Part shown: one piece after another, positions 1 to 11,823 of the stretch | Numbering within the stretch: the first letter of the stretch is position 1 | How the letters are laid out: every line of letters begins with the position of its first letter | From: Anaeromyces robustus | Taxonomy: Eukaryota > Neocallimastigomycota > Neocallimastigomycetes > Neocallimastigales > Neocallimastigaceae | DNA: 64,000 bases | Reading direction: 5' to 3' | Assembly: GCA_002104895.1 (NCBI GenBank) | Contig: MCFG01000019.1 | Span: forward strand, 280,581 to 344,580 | Program-made: the position numbers and the translations under genes | The notes under the pieces: generated by a model | The model's database searches: none | Told to the model about the DNA's origin: nothing | The model's input: the letters and a program-made list of their open reading frames with translations, nothing else

Positions 1-1
1 A

Positions 2-3000
2 AGTAGTGGTGAATGTGATAAAAAATTCAATAAAATTTATAAATTAGCTAAAACTATTGTAAATGATAAAAAAAGTATTATAGAACAAAGAGATATTAAT
101 GGTAACCTTATATCTAAATCATATGATGCATTTAATCCTTATATTCCTTTATTTGATTCCTCTCCTAGTGACTCTACTGAAAATGATAGAATTAAAGGAA
201 AGTTAAGTGAATATAATTTTAAAGTTTATCCAAATTTTAAATACCAAGTTGCAACAAAACAAAGAAAAGTAAGAGATCAAAATGGTAATGAACATACCAT
301 AAATGTACCTGTTTATAAAAATATTGATAAAGTTACAAGTGCTCTATTAGATAAAGCTAAAAAATATTATAAAAATAATAGTAGAAAAGATGATTATTCA
401 AATACTATTAGTAGTATAAATGATTTAGACAGTTTATTTAATGATTTATTACCTAATAATAGAAATAATATATTAAACCTCGATGATAAAGATAAAGAAT
501 TTATTAAAGAATTTAAAAAGGATATCAATGATAATAATAATGAAGATGCAAAAAAAGTAGGAGAAATTATAACTAAATTAACTCAAAACTGCTTAAATAA
601 TGGTTGTCCTGATATAGATGCAATTAATGTTACATTTAATTTTGTAAAAATACCAGCTAATCAAGATGGAAATGATCCTATTACTTATCATGTTTTTACT
701 AAAAGTGGTGGAAAAAATGGTATTACTCTTAGTAAAAATATACCTGATATAAATTATGCTGATAGTATAAATATTAACCAATTTAAGGGAATACAAGAAG
801 TATTTAGAGCAGAACAAAATAATAATAATTTGATTCAAAAAAGCATGTATAATCACCGTTTTATAAACAGTTACAAAAATATATACTATAATAATAAAGG
901 TTATAATAAAGAAAACCTTAATAATGGTAATCGAGGACAGCTAGGTATTGATATAATAGGATCATGGGGTATTACATTATCTAAATTTGGTAATACTGAT
1001 CAATATCCACCAGATAATAATGGATATAGAGTACCTATAAGTGGTACAGATCCTTCTAATATTGTGTATAATGAAAATGAAGCTCAAAGTAAAATCATAC
1101 GTACTCAAATTTGTGGACATAATGAATTGGATCTTAGTGACCCAAATAATATTAATCAAGAAAACCCCATTAAAAACGTAATATGTGATTATATAAATCC
1201 ATCTTTAATAAAATTATCAGGAGATGCTAACGAAAAAAATATTCCTATGAGTGTTAAAGAACAATATCTTGTTAACGGTACTTATAAAATACCTAAATTT
1301 ATTTCATTTGAAACAATGGGAGAGTATTTTATGAGAGAAAGAATTGAAAAAAGAGTAAATAATAATAATGATAATAATTATATAACTAATGAGGAAATTA
1401 ATGATTATTCAACACTTGCAGTTTGTAGACAAATAGAAGAATTATTCGCTGTAGATAAAGATGGATTATCAGAAAGTGTCATCAATGATTCAGATCATCA
1501 AGGAGAATATAAAAAAATAGATAACGCTAATAAAAATTTATATAATCTTTTATCTTCTCATGAATCCGAAATATCAGTAGGAGATATTGGGCTTCTTTCT
1601 AAATGTGAAATTCCTTCATTAAAAAAACGTGCTGGAGGTGCATGTACTTTCAGATCACCTTCTGTACCCAAAAACGATGATATAGATTCTAATATTAGTA
1701 ATGTTAAAAATTTATTAGAATCTGGATCTGGAAAAAGTTTTATATTTAAAGACTCTGAAATAAAAGATAGTTTTTCTAAAATTAATGACATTATGGATAA
1801 AATAAATAAATATAAAAATAATTTGTCTAGTGATACTAAAATAGATATAATAAATAATTTAAGTAATATTTTAACTACGTACAAAGATATATTACATTCA
1901 CAAGAAGTAATTGAAAACGATTCAAGTAAAAATATTATATTATCTAAAGAATTAAATCATTTAACCGAAAGGTTAAAACTTTTATATAGTGATTATATTG
2001 AAACATATGATAAAGAAAATCAAAATTCAGAAAATAATGATGAAAATAATAATAGTGATGATATAAACAGTGATGAAATAAATTCTGAACATTCAATTAC
2101 TCCATCAATATTTTTAGATACAACTAATACTAATGCTGAAAGTATATTTAATGAAGAAAAAATATTAAAATCATTAAATAAAATAGATATGGTTACAAAA
2201 CAATCTTCAAATAATTTTGATTTTGCTGCAGGGGCAGGTATTGATGAAAATTTAAATGTAAACTGTGATTTTGATACTTTAGTTAATAATATTGATAATT
2301 TCGATATAAATAATGTAGAAGGATTGAATACTTTATTAGAAGAATATAATAATATAAATTCAATTGATGAAAATAATAAATATGATGAATTACATGGAAA
2401 AAATACTTATAATAAAAAAATAATTCGCAAATTAAAAAATGCTTTATTAAAAAAGTTGAAAGAAGCTGTTAATGCAGGTAAATTAGAAACTCATAATATC
2501 AGTCGTATTTCAAATGAAAAAGTTGACTCTAATGTAGAAATAACTCAAAATGATATTAATGATTTTAAAATTAATAGCTTAAGTATTATTTATAAAGGTA
2601 GTCAAATAGAATTTATTTCAACAATTAATTATTCTACTAATTTTATTAAATATTTTACTAATGATATGAAAAAACAAATTGCTAATCTACCAAAAGATAG
2701 TTTACCAAAAGATAAATATAATTCTATTAAGGCTTTTTATAACTTAGTTTCAGAACAAGGTAACAAATTAATGAAGTATGATAGTCCTGAAAATAAAGAT
2801 GTTGAAATTTTACATTTTACTGAATTGTTACATAATTATAATGATTTATACGCCTTTTCTGTTACATTAAATAAGTATACCATGGAAGGAAATAATAGTA
2901 ATACTATTGTTAATTATTATATGTCTGAAAATTTGGAAAGTAGATTAAATTATCATATCAATAACATGATGAAAGAAAATATTAATAATTTTATTAATGA

Positions 3001-3913
3001 ATATAATAAGAAATATCCTAATAATAAAGTATTTAAAAATAATAAGCTTATTGGAAATGATTCTGTTACTTCCGAATCTGAAAAGTTTAAATGGGGAACT
3101 AAATCAACTGTTGAAATAAATGTTAAATCCCTTTCTTCTATATTAACAAATCCTAAAGATTCTATATCTAGTTCATTTAATGAAATTATTTCTAAAACTG
3201 ATGGTAAAAATGAATTACATGATGTTAAAAGAGCTTACTCATATAAAAATAATCTTCATAAATATAAAAGTCCTATTGCTACAAATTCTGCTAATAGTGA
3301 TGAAATGGTAGAAATGAATGATTTATTATCATTTTCTGACACAAAAGAAAATATTGAATCTTATAATGAAATTTCTTATAGAGTATTAACTGAATATTTA
3401 TCTACAATGTCTGAATATGATCCTAATATTACTATTGGCAATGCTAAAAACAATGCAAAAGGAGAACTAATTATTTCTTCAATTTATAAAGGTGCTACTT
3501 CCGTTAGTGATATTCTTACTAAAACAAATAACAAAATTAATTCATTACATGGTAGTAAAAAGTTAAATGATCAAGATAAAGTTAAAATTAATAGAGCAGT
3601 CGAAAATTTAACTAATGGTCAATTAGAAATTAAATTAAAAATAGTTAAAGCTATTGGTAAAGAACATTCTGACACTATTAATAGTGCTATTTCTGATTAT
3701 GAATCAAACGTAAAATCTACAAGATCTTTATCTAATAATGGTGTTACAAAGAGTAATGATAATTTAAGTTCTATAAGAAGTACAAGTAATACTAAATTTT
3801 CAGCAAATTTAATGAAAAATATTAATAATAAAATGAAATCTAATACTAATAAATTATTGAAACGTATAAATAAATTAAGTAAGCATAATAAAACTAATAG
3901 AAAATTAAATTAA
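2..3913 (+). CDS. Large Asn-rich hypothetical protein, 5' end outside window; distant member of the array family
   Basis: The frame is open from base 2 to the TAA at 3911-3913 (1303 codons), so the gene begins before the window; no ATG start is needed at 830, where the codon is TTG. Function unknown. Landmarks match, in the same order, those of the secreted family at 28-64 kb: 'KKFNKIYKLAKTI' against 'KKFKELYDLANRV'; a Cys pair ('TQNCLNNGC') against 'TIKCIQTYAC'; 'GIDIIGSWGITL' against 'GINLIAACGIDF'; 'MRERIEKRV' against 'KRFIEKRLN'; 'HNYNDLYAF' against 'SNYNDLMTY'; and 'KGELIISSIYK' near the end against 'TGELDFSTIYK'. By that register about the first 95 residues, including any signal peptide, are missing. 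The tail is basic (Lys/Arg/Asn). Dibasic KR sites occur but the KR-delimited C-terminal domain of the array copies is not evident. Homology is my reading by eye; the function is not inferred. Confidence 0.85.
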   Translation, partial: SSGECDKKFNKIYKLAKTIVNDKKSIIEQRDINGNLISKSYDAFNPYIPLFDSSPSDSTENDRIKGKLSEYNFKVYPNFKYQVATKQRKVRDQNGNEHTINVPVYKNIDKVTSALLDKAKKYYKNNSRKDDYSNTISSINDLDSLFNDLLPNNRNNILNLDDKDKEFIKEFKKDINDNNNEDAKKVGEIITKLTQNCLNNGCPDIDAINVTFNFVKIPANQDGNDPITYHVFTKSGGKNGITLSKNIPDINYADSININQFKGIQEVFRAEQNNNNLIQKSMYNHRFINSYKNIYYNNKGYNKENLNNGNRGQLGIDIIGSWGITLSKFGNTDQYPPDNNGYRVPISGTDPSNIVYNENEAQSKIIRTQICGHNELDLSDPNNINQENPIKNVICDYINPSLIKLSGDANEKNIPMSVKEQYLVNGTYKIPKFISFETMGEYFMRERIEKRVNNNNDNNYITNEEINDYSTLAVCRQIEELFAVDKDGLSESVINDSDHQGEYKKIDNANKNLYNLLSSHESEISVGDIGLLSKCEIPSLKKRAGGACTFRSPSVPKNDDIDSNISNVKNLLESGSGKSFIFKDSEIKDSFSKINDIMDKINKYKNNLSSDTKIDIINNLSNILTTYKDILHSQEVIENDSSKNIILSKELNHLTERLKLLYSDYIETYDKENQNSENNDENNNSDDINSDEINSEHSITPSIFLDTTNTNAESIFNEEKILKSLNKIDMVTKQSSNNFDFAAGAGIDENLNVNCDFDTLVNNIDNFDINNVEGLNTLLEEYNNINSIDENNKYDELHGKNTYNKKIIRKLKNALLKKLKEAVNAGKLETHNISRISNEKVDSNVEITQNDINDFKINSLSIIYKGSQIEFISTINYSTNFIKYFTNDMKKQIANLPKDSLPKDKYNSIKAFYNLVSEQGNKLMKYDSPENKDVEILHFTELLHNYNDLYAFSVTLNKYTMEGNNSNTIVNYYMSENLESRLNYHINNMMKENINNFINEYNKKYPNNKVFKNNKLIGNDSVTSESEKFKWGTKSTVEINVKSLSSILTNPKDSISSSFNEIISKTDGKNELHDVKRAYSYKNNLHKYKSPIATNSANSDEMVEMNDLLSFSDTKENIESYNEISYRVLTEYLSTMSEYDPNITIGNAKNNAKGELIISSIYKGATSVSDILTKTNNKINSLHGSKKLNDQDKVKINRAVENLTNGQLEIKLKIVKAIGKEHSDTINSAISDYESNVKSTRSLSNNGVTKSNDNLSSIRSTSNTKFSANLMKNINNKMKSNTNKLLKRINKLSKHNKTNRKLN

Positions 3914-4770
3914 CATTTATTTTATAAAAGAATTTATATAATTTACATAAATCTTTGTTCTCTTTTCATTACATAACTCTCTTAATAATTTTAAAAATAT
4001 ATAATTAGTATACTTTATTAATAAAAATTTAAATTATTGATCATACTAAATAAATTAAATATATCATAGTAGTTAAATAAGAGAATGATTCATTATATTA
4101 TATAAAAAAAATTGATTATATATTTAATATTAAAGTACCCTTATTAGAATTACCTAAATATACATTTTTATTTAAAAATTATTTTGTATAAAAATTAATA
4201 AAAAATTACAAAATAAATAATAACATTATAACAAATAATATTTTATAATTAATCAGTACATAATATTTTACATTTTACATTTAATATAAATAAATTTTTT
4301 TAAAAGAATTTATTTAAATATTTTATATGATTTTACAAAAAAAAAAAAAAAAGTAATAAGGTTAAACATTTAATACTATATTAATATTTTTTTATATTGT
4401 ATAATAAAATATTTAAAGTTAAATAAATTAAATATAAAGTATAATCTAATTGTCCCAACATATTTTTTTAGTTTTGACATGTTTACCAAGCCTCATCTAC
4501 TTTCTGAAAAGGTATAATTTTTTTCTTTTTATGCTGAAAAAGTTTGATGTATGATATATCTTCTATCAATAAATAATGAACAGGTATTTTTTATTATTCA
4601 TTTTAATTATTTTTATTAAATTTTTAATATATACGTTTAACCTTGTTATTTTATTTAAAATTTTTTATATGATTTTTTAAAAAAGAAATTTAATAAATAG
4701 ATAATCAAGTTGAAACTATTAATCTCACTTCTTTTTTTTTTATAATTTTTATTATAATAAAATATTTTTT
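3914..4770. other. AT-rich intergenic, no gene seen
   Basis: Very AT-rich sequence with short A and T runs. It contains the 3' flank of the first gene. I see no sustained coding pattern or RNA gene here. Confidence 0.6.
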
Positions 4771-5250
4771 ATAAACATAATTATTCACTATTATAGTTTT
4801 TTATATTCATAATCATATTTATTCAATTAAACATTTCATTATATTATTACTTCCACTTTGACATCTCATAAATAATAGTGTAAAATTTTGGTTATTTTCC
4901 AAGAAAGTAAATTTTCAGCTCAAGCCTAAAAAGATGAATTATCATTTTTATCATCTGTGGTGGTAATTTATATTAACTCCATGCTCAATTAAATAATTTA
5001 CTTTATTTTCATTTCCAATGTGACATACATAAAATATTATCTTTTTTATTTATTGTTCATATATTTGATCTATGTTCCATTAAATATTCTACATATTTTT
5101 ATTTTTTTTTTATTTTCATAACATTCCCTAATTAATAAAGTTCTTTTATTTATAATTTGTTCCAACTTGATATATATAAATATATTATAAATATTTATAA
5201 CAATCATTTTTAGTAAATTTTAATTTTTAACAATAAATAATATCTATCGT
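4770..5250 (-). pseudogene. Ankyrin-repeat relic
   Basis: Read on the minus strand, short stretches recover ankyrin units that resemble those of the intact gene just upstream (5758-7488). About 4940-5050 reads 'GNENKVNYLIEHGVNIN'; about 4800-4880 reads a decayed 'LLF..CQSGSNNIMKCLIE'; about 5050-5160 reads 'LLIRECYENKKK' followed by a shifted frame. Stops and frameshifts separate the units, so this is a broken remnant, probably of a tandem neighbour or of a once longer ankyrin gene. Borders are approximate. Confidence 0.7.
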
Positions 5251-5527
5251 TGATTATCAATAATAGTTTTTTTTTATAATATTATATAATTGTTTTTTAA
5301 ATACTTCATTTAATTTTTTTATAATAATTAATTATGGTTTTCTAAATATCTAAAAAATATTTAATGATACACAAAGTTTTTATTGAATTTAATAAAATTT
5401 TTTTTGTAATATTTTAATATTCCGACATATCCGAAATTAATTTTTTTAAAATATTATTAACTCATATACTTCATCAAAGAATAATAATGTTAAAATATTA
5501 TATTTATTTAATTATTTAATTATCGTA

Positions 5528-5697
<170 letters not shown>

Positions 5698-5757
5698 CAC
5701 TCTATCTAATTAAATAGTTCATTCATTTCTTTTTTTATGTACATTACTTCATTATTT

Positions 5758-7488
5758 TTAACATTTAGCACCATGTTCAATGAAGAATTTGATTATATAT
5801 TCATTACCTTTTTCACTTGAAATACTTAAAGGTGTAATATCATAATATTTAACATTTATATTAGCACCATGTTCAATTAAATCTTTTATAATTGATTCAT
5901 TATTACTTTCACATGCAAATAATAAAGGTGTAACGTTATTGTTTCCACCATTACCATCAATATTCGCACCATGTTCAATTAAATATTTTGCTATTGATCT
6001 ATTGCCTTTATAGCATGCAATACTTAAAGGTGAACTTAAAGGTGGATATCCTCTAGTTATATGATAACAAGAATGTTGACATTTACCATTAACATCAGCA
6101 CCATGTTCAATTAAATATTTTACCACTGATTCATATCCTCTTTCACATGCAATACTTAGAGGAGTATAAAGATATATACCATTTTTTTCATTTAATTCAA
6201 CATTAACATTAGCACCATGTTCAATCAAATATTTTACCATTAATTCATTCCCAATTCCACATGCTATACTTAGAGGTGTACATAATGTACTATTACAATC
6301 TCGACATTTAGAATCAATATTAGCACCATGATCAACCAAATATTTTATAAGAGTTTCATTTTGATTTTTACATGCAATACTTAAAGGTAAATAAATATTA
6401 TTGAAATTTTTTAAAAAAGATTCAATTCCATCAGTATCAATAATACTACAAATTTTTTTTAAAAAATATTCATTTTCTTTTTCATATTTAATACTTATGG
6501 GGGATTTTATTTCGTCTTCGCATTCAATATTAATATTTGCACCATGTTCAATTAAATATTTTATAATAGTTTCATTCCCTTTTTCACATGAAATACTTAA
6601 AGGTGTTTTAATTACATGATTTGAAGGATAAGCTTTAATTTTTTCATTATTATCATCTCCATAAAAATTCTCAATATAAAATTCACATAATTCATATTTA
6701 CAATTAGTATCAGCACCATGTTCAATTAAATATTTTATTAATAGATCGTTTTCATATTCACATGCTGTTATCAAAGGAGTCTTAATTTTTATTTTCCTAT
6801 GACACCCTCTGTCTTCATCTTCTTCAAAAGTAATTAATTCATATTCTGCATTAACATCAACACCATTTTCAATTAAAAACTTTAAAAGTGTTTCATTTCT
6901 ATTTTCACATAAAATACTTAAAGTTGCTTCAGTATTTTTATAATTATTATTAAGAACGTAATTTAATTTTTCATTTTCCTCATGGACTATTTTATTTAAT
7001 TCTGATTGGGATAGTGGTATTTTATTTAAATAATAATTCTTAAGAAATTTTAAAATTAAATCAGTATTGAAATTTGTATATTGAAATATTAATTTTAATA
7101 AAGAAATTCCTTCAATTCCTTTATTTTTTATTATTAAATTTATAAAAATATTAGACGGTTTAAAACCTTTATTTAATAATTTTTTCAATTGTTTAAAATC
7201 AAAATATTTTGATTCTTCAGAAAAACATTTAGAAAAGCATTCACATTTATTATCTTTATAATAATAGTCATCATAGCCTAAACTAACTAGATAAGAATAG
7301 TCATAGGCCAACAGAATATTAAAAGCTTCAAAATTATTATGTTTTATAGCTATATCATATATATTAGTTTCAGTTTTAAAAATTATCTCTTCTATATATC
7401 CACAATTACAATATATAAAATCATTTAATTTATCATTTTCTTTGTTTTTAATAAATCTTATACATTCATTTAAATAATATGAATTCAT
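5758..7488 (-). CDS. Ankyrin-repeat protein, 576 aa
   Basis: ATG at 7488-7486, stop TAA at 5760-5758. Residues 1-180 are a non-repeat region with a Cys cluster near 82-89 and a segment (about 142-170) similar in pattern to the N-terminal region of the other ankyrin protein in this window. From about residue 187 to the end there are ten ankyrin units (roughly 187-214, 236-265, 295-322, a decayed one at 328-350, 366-394, 403-431, 441-469, 486-513, 519-547, 551-576), with the recurrent ends 'YLIEHGANIN' and 'TPLSIACE'. Several units carry 10-20 residue insertions between the finger loop and next helix. No signal peptide or membrane segment. Ankyrin repeats bind proteins; the partner cannot be told. 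Likely intracellular. The last unit stops short, at 'FFIEHGAKC'. Confidence 0.93.
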   Translation of the reverse strand: MNSYYLNECIRFIKNKENDKLNDFIYCNCGYIEEIIFKTETNIYDIAIKHNNFEAFNILLAYDYSYLVSLGYDDYYYKDNKCECFSKCFSEESKYFDFKQLKKLLNKGFKPSNIFINLIIKNKGIEGISLLKLIFQYTNFNTDLILKFLKNYYLNKIPLSQSELNKIVHEENEKLNYVLNNNYKNTEATLSILCENRNETLLKFLIENGVDVNAEYELITFEEDEDRGCHRKIKIKTPLITACEYENDLLIKYLIEHGADTNCKYELCEFYIENFYGDDNNEKIKAYPSNHVIKTPLSISCEKGNETIIKYLIEHGANINIECEDEIKSPISIKYEKENEYFLKKICSIIDTDGIESFLKNFNNIYLPLSIACKNQNETLIKYLVDHGANIDSKCRDCNSTLCTPLSIACGIGNELMVKYLIEHGANVNVELNEKNGIYLYTPLSIACERGYESVVKYLIEHGADVNGKCQHSCYHITRGYPPLSSPLSIACYKGNRSIAKYLIEHGANIDGNGGNNNVTPLLFACESNNESIIKDLIEHGANINVKYYDITPLSISSEKGNEYIIKFFIEHGAKC

Positions 7489-7904
7489 TATTAATTTTTT
7501 AAAAAAAAAAATTAAAAAAGAAATATATAATTTAACATATAAAAAAAAAAATTTTTTTGACCTAATATTATTTTTTCATAATACATAATAATTACTGAAC
7601 CATAAAATATCTAATCCTTTTAAATAAAATAAAATAAAAACAAATAAAAAAAAACACTCTATTATTGGTCCTTTTAAAAATATTTTTCTACTTTTGAATT
7701 GAAAAATAAAAAAAAAAAAATACAGATATTTTTTCCATTAAAAATGTACTTTATTATTTACTTACTTTTTTTTTTTTTAATTTTAAATATTTATTATTTA
7801 ATAATATAATAATTTTATTTTTCGTTATTATTACATGAATTCACTATATTATTCTGTAATTAAATTGTGATATTAATAATAATATAGAAAAAAAAAAATT
7901 CGAT
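7489..7904. promoter_or_regulatory. Upstream region of the ankyrin gene, A/T tracts
   Basis: Non-coding, AT-rich with several A9-A10 and T10 tracts. It must hold the promoter of the minus-strand ankyrin gene, but no specific element can be named. Confidence 0.4.
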
Positions 7905-9815
7905 AGTTGTTGTTAAGTTAGTTGCAAGTAAATATTGTAAATTAAAAATAAAAAATGATAGATATTTACTTGAATCTGTTTTAGTTAAAATTGATACAAA
8001 TACTATTTCTATTGAATGATCTTATAATTCAGTTAAATTTTTGAACCATATCGAAAATTTAGTAATCAATCGTTATAATCAAATTACTATTTCCAATAAT
8101 ATAAACTACTTTTGATAGATTATATTCAAAAGATAATAATAAGGTAATATTTGTTTATACATCACCATTCCAAATTATAAGATATCTTGCTTGTCTAACG
8201 AAAATATTTTGGAATTAGAAAAAGGTAGTTTTGATACTATAAGAGAAATTTCTTTAACAGATGATTCAATGTTAATTAATGGTATACCATTTATTAAGAA
8301 TGTTCCAAATATGAAAATAGTATATGATGGTGCAAACGATAAACTTATTAATTATAGTAATAACAATATTGTATGGGAATTATATAGCAATAAAACATGT
8401 AACTCTATTATATCTAATGATAATGAATGTAATGCTTTATATTCTGTTAATAGTGTAAAAGTTAATGATGACAAATTACATTTACTTCCTTTAGGTTTAT
8501 TTATTAATACTAATTATTTCAATATGACTGATTATATTCTTGAAAAACAGTATAAAGATGTGAATAATCAGACTCTTGAAAAATATTATTACAATGTAAT
8601 TTATTCATTTAAGGTAACAGATTCAGGTTCTTTAATTGTTAATGATAAAATTAGAATATTAAAGATGAAAGTAAAAATTTAAGAAAAACATACAGATTAG
8701 AAATTATAAATAATAATTTATATTTAATAAATTCTATTGATTAATTTTTATGGTCAACTAATAATTTTTATTCAAGTAACAAAACTATTAATACTAATAA
8801 TGAAAGATTAAAATGTAAAAATTTTCTTTATGGAATTAAATGGAGGAAAATTAATTTATAAAGATAGTATTAATAATAAAGTAAAAATAAAACATGATAC
8901 ACCTATATATATTTCATATATTACTTTTGATTTTACTTATCTTACATTATACGATAATAGAAATAACACAATAAGTCCATTATATATTTCTAATTCTAAA
9001 AAGTAAAATTTGTTTATTAGATGTAATGATAAAAATAACAGTAATATTCTAGATGATGCTAATGGTAAAATTTTATGGAATTATCCAACAGTGATTGTTA
9101 CTACTACTACTACTACTACTACTACATAAAAAAGTATGTCAAATGTAGATCCTAATACTTAAATTAAATATATTTATGATGTTGCTTCTGGAAAATGTTT
9201 ATATTCTCAACCGTCATTAAATCATCCTTCATTACTTAAAGATTGCCAAAATAATAATGGGCAAAAGTGGTATATACCATCGTTTTAAAGACTATATTTT
9301 CTCAAGAGCTAACATGGACGGATGTTGAAAATTTGTTAATAATAATACTAATGTATCTAAATATGAAGATGGTACTATTTTTGAATATACCAATAAATAT
9401 TTAATTCGTACTTATAACAGTAAATATTTGAATATTGAAGATGATGGAAACGATGGAACGTTAATATAATAACTTGTAATAATAATTCAAATTCCTAGGT
9501 ATGGTCAGTATGGTCACTTTGGGATAAAAATCCTTCTGATATTATTATAGCTAAAGCTTATACTGTTTTTGATTTATAATAAGAAATTGAATAAATTTTT
9601 ATATTCTTATTCTTTCAGGAATACTAGACCATAAATTAATGATTATATGAATTCTGATGAGGCTAAATGGAGTATTCCAATTTCAGGTGATAAATTATAT
9701 AAATTATTATTTAATGATCTATGTTTGTATAATGATTTATGTTTATATGTTACCCATATAAACAAAAGTAATACTATTATGAGAGAATATGATAATAATT
9801 TTAACTAAATAAAAA
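7905..9815 (+). pseudogene. Decayed, truncated copy of the large lectin-type protein (paralog of 14639-21430)
   Basis: The plus strand carries, in order, degraded matches to the C-terminal third of the intact minus-strand gene at 14639-21430. The longest open piece is 8191-8682 (no ATG; ends TAA), matching its bulb-lectin-like region: 'NNIVWELYSNKTC' against 'NNVIWELYGAKAC'. Further pieces include 'FLWSTNN' near 8740-8765, an in-frame run of ACT codons at about 9098-9126 equal to the Thr linker, then ricin-type motifs: 'KYIYDVASGKCLYSQ' (about 9165-9210), 'EDDGND' followed by 'VWSVW'-like sequence (9436-9520), and 'NTRP..N....SDEAKW' (about 9620-9672). Stops and frameshifts occur throughout. 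The 5' two thirds (signal peptide, heptad repeats) are absent. It sits between two ankyrin genes on the opposite strand. Confidence 0.85.
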
Positions 9816-9981
9816 TAAATAAATAAATCTATAAATAAATAAACAATTAATTAATTATTTAATTAATAATAATAATCATGAACTTATTACAAAAACAAAA
9901 AAATTAAAAGTAAAATTTAAGTTTTATTATAATTAACACTTTACCGAAGTATATAATTATATTCGCAGATTATTTTGCCTT

Positions 9982-11202
9982 TTACTTAAATCTACCATAA
10001 ACTGAATAGTTGACAATATTTTGATTTCCATTTTCATATTCAGAAGCAATTATTTCATTATTCTCTGCTCCATGTTCATATAAATAGTTGACTATATTAT
10101 CAACACCACTTTCATATGCATAAAATAATGGTGTCTTATGATCCCAATCTTCTTTATTTATATCTGCTCCATGGTCAATTAAATACTTGACAATATCGTC
10201 ATTTCCATATTCGCATGCTCTGAATAATGGTGTTTCACCACAATAATTTTCTTTATTTATATCTGCTCCATTCTCGACTAAATACTTTACAATATTTTCA
10301 TTTTCATTTTTACATGCTCTAAATAAAGGTGTTTCATTACGATCATTTTCTTTATTTATGTCTGCTCCATGTTCAACTAAATAATTGAATATGTTTTCAT
10401 TTCCATTTTCACATGCATTAAATAATGGTGTTGTCCCATTACAATCTTCTTTATTTATATCTGCTTCATGTTCAACTAAATAGTTGAACAATTTTTCATT
10501 TCCATATTTACATGCATAAAATAGTGGTGTTATACCATCCCAACTCCCTTTATTTGTATCAGCCCCATGTTCAATTAAATATTTTACTATATTTTCATTT
10601 TCACATTCACATGCTTCTAATAATGGTGTGTTTTCATTTCTTTTTCTTTTTTCATTTATATTTATTCCATGTTCAATTAAAAATTTTACTATATTTTCAT
10701 TTCCAGTTCGACATGCATCAAAAAAATATTCAGTACAAGTATTATAAGGAATACCTTCCTGTCTTGAATATTTATATTTTGAAATTTGATGATTTAAATT
10801 GGTGGTAGAAACTGGTAATCTACTTTTATAATGGTAAAGTAAAGTATTCATAATGAATTTATTATCAAAAAAATTTAATTTATCAAAAATAATATTGAAT
10901 AATTCAATATTATCCTCTTTTATTAATCTTTTAACAAATAATGATGATGATATATTTAAATATTTAGTACAATTATCAACTAAAAATTTCAATCTCTCAA
11001 ATGTAAGCAAATTTTTATCATACATTTCATATACAATATCTTTCTTATTTTTAATTGAATGACTGTTATAATTTGCTAACATTATCATTTCATTAATATT
11101 TCTTTCATCAATAATTTTAACATAGGAATCAAGTTGAAAGTTATCATTGTCAGTAGAATTTTCTAAATTAATAGTATTTAACTTATTTTGAATAACATCC
11201 AT
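9982..11202 (-). CDS. Ankyrin-repeat protein, 406 aa
   Basis: ATG at 11202-11200, stop TAA at 9984-9982. Residues 1-155 form a non-repeat N-terminal region; about 113-140 resembles the equivalent segment of the first ankyrin protein ('LP.S...L'). About seven regular 33-residue ankyrin units follow (about 159-390), with 'NIVKYLVEHGADINKE' and 'TPLFRACE' cores that are much more uniform than in the 576-aa protein, which suggests recent internal duplication. A partial unit closes the protein. No secretion signal. Protein-binding scaffold or adaptor, partner unknown. It is divergent in spacing from the minus-strand 576-aa gene, with the lectin-type relic between them. Confidence 0.93.
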   Translation of the reverse strand: MDVIQNKLNTINLENSTDNDNFQLDSYVKIIDERNINEMIMLANYNSHSIKNKKDIVYEMYDKNLLTFERLKFLVDNCTKYLNISSSLFVKRLIKEDNIELFNIIFDKLNFFDNKFIMNTLLYHYKSRLPVSTTNLNHQISKYKYSRQEGIPYNTCTEYFFDACRTGNENIVKFLIEHGININEKRKRNENTPLLEACECENENIVKYLIEHGADTNKGSWDGITPLFYACKYGNEKLFNYLVEHEADINKEDCNGTTPLFNACENGNENIFNYLVEHGADINKENDRNETPLFRACKNENENIVKYLVENGADINKENYCGETPLFRACEYGNDDIVKYLIDHGADINKEDWDHKTPLFYAYESGVDNIVNYLYEHGAENNEIIASEYENGNQNIVNYSVYGRFK

Positions 11203-11476
11203 TTTTAAAAAGATATTATTTACTATGATTGAAGGTTTGAATAATATTTAGAAATTTAAAAAATTCTTTATTAATTAATTTTTAGAACTATTTTTTAATA
11301 ATAATATAAAACAAGAATAAAAATTCTTAATTTTATTCTCTTTTTAAATCTTATAATTTATAATAATTTATAATTTATTTTAAAAAAAATATATTTTTAA
11401 TTTCAATAATTTAATTTTAAGTAATAATATAATTATGTTATTAAAGTAAAATTAATAATATGTTATTTATCTAATT

Positions 11477-11512
<36 letters not shown>

Positions 11513-11823
11513 TTTAATAATTTATTAAATTATCAAAACTAATTTTAAATATTTATTTTAAATATAGGAAAAATTATTGAGAAAAAAAATTTGAAATAAA
11601 TTTTTTAATTTTTTAATTTATACTATTTATTTTTAACTTTATTGGTTAATAACATATATTAATTTTAATTATCTAATGTAATATAAAATTTTATAATGCA
11701 TAATTAAATCTATAAAAAAAATAATAATAATTAATTATTTAAATAAACATGAATAAAAAAATTAAAAACATATTTATTTAGATTAATTAATAATTTTTCT
11801 ATATTTAAATATAGATTTTTTTA
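11203..11823. other. AT-rich intergenic with T25 tract
   Basis: No coding or RNA gene seen. A T run of about 27 lies at 11480-11507. The 3' side passes into retrotransposon fragments. Confidence 0.55.

Noticed and set aside
830-832. Start codon at 830 for the left-edge gene
   Set aside because: The codon is TTG and the same frame is open without stop from base 2; homology to the array family also extends upstream.
10512-11062. Plus-strand frames opposite the ankyrin gene
   Set aside because: Antisense shadows of ankyrin repeats with no independent features.
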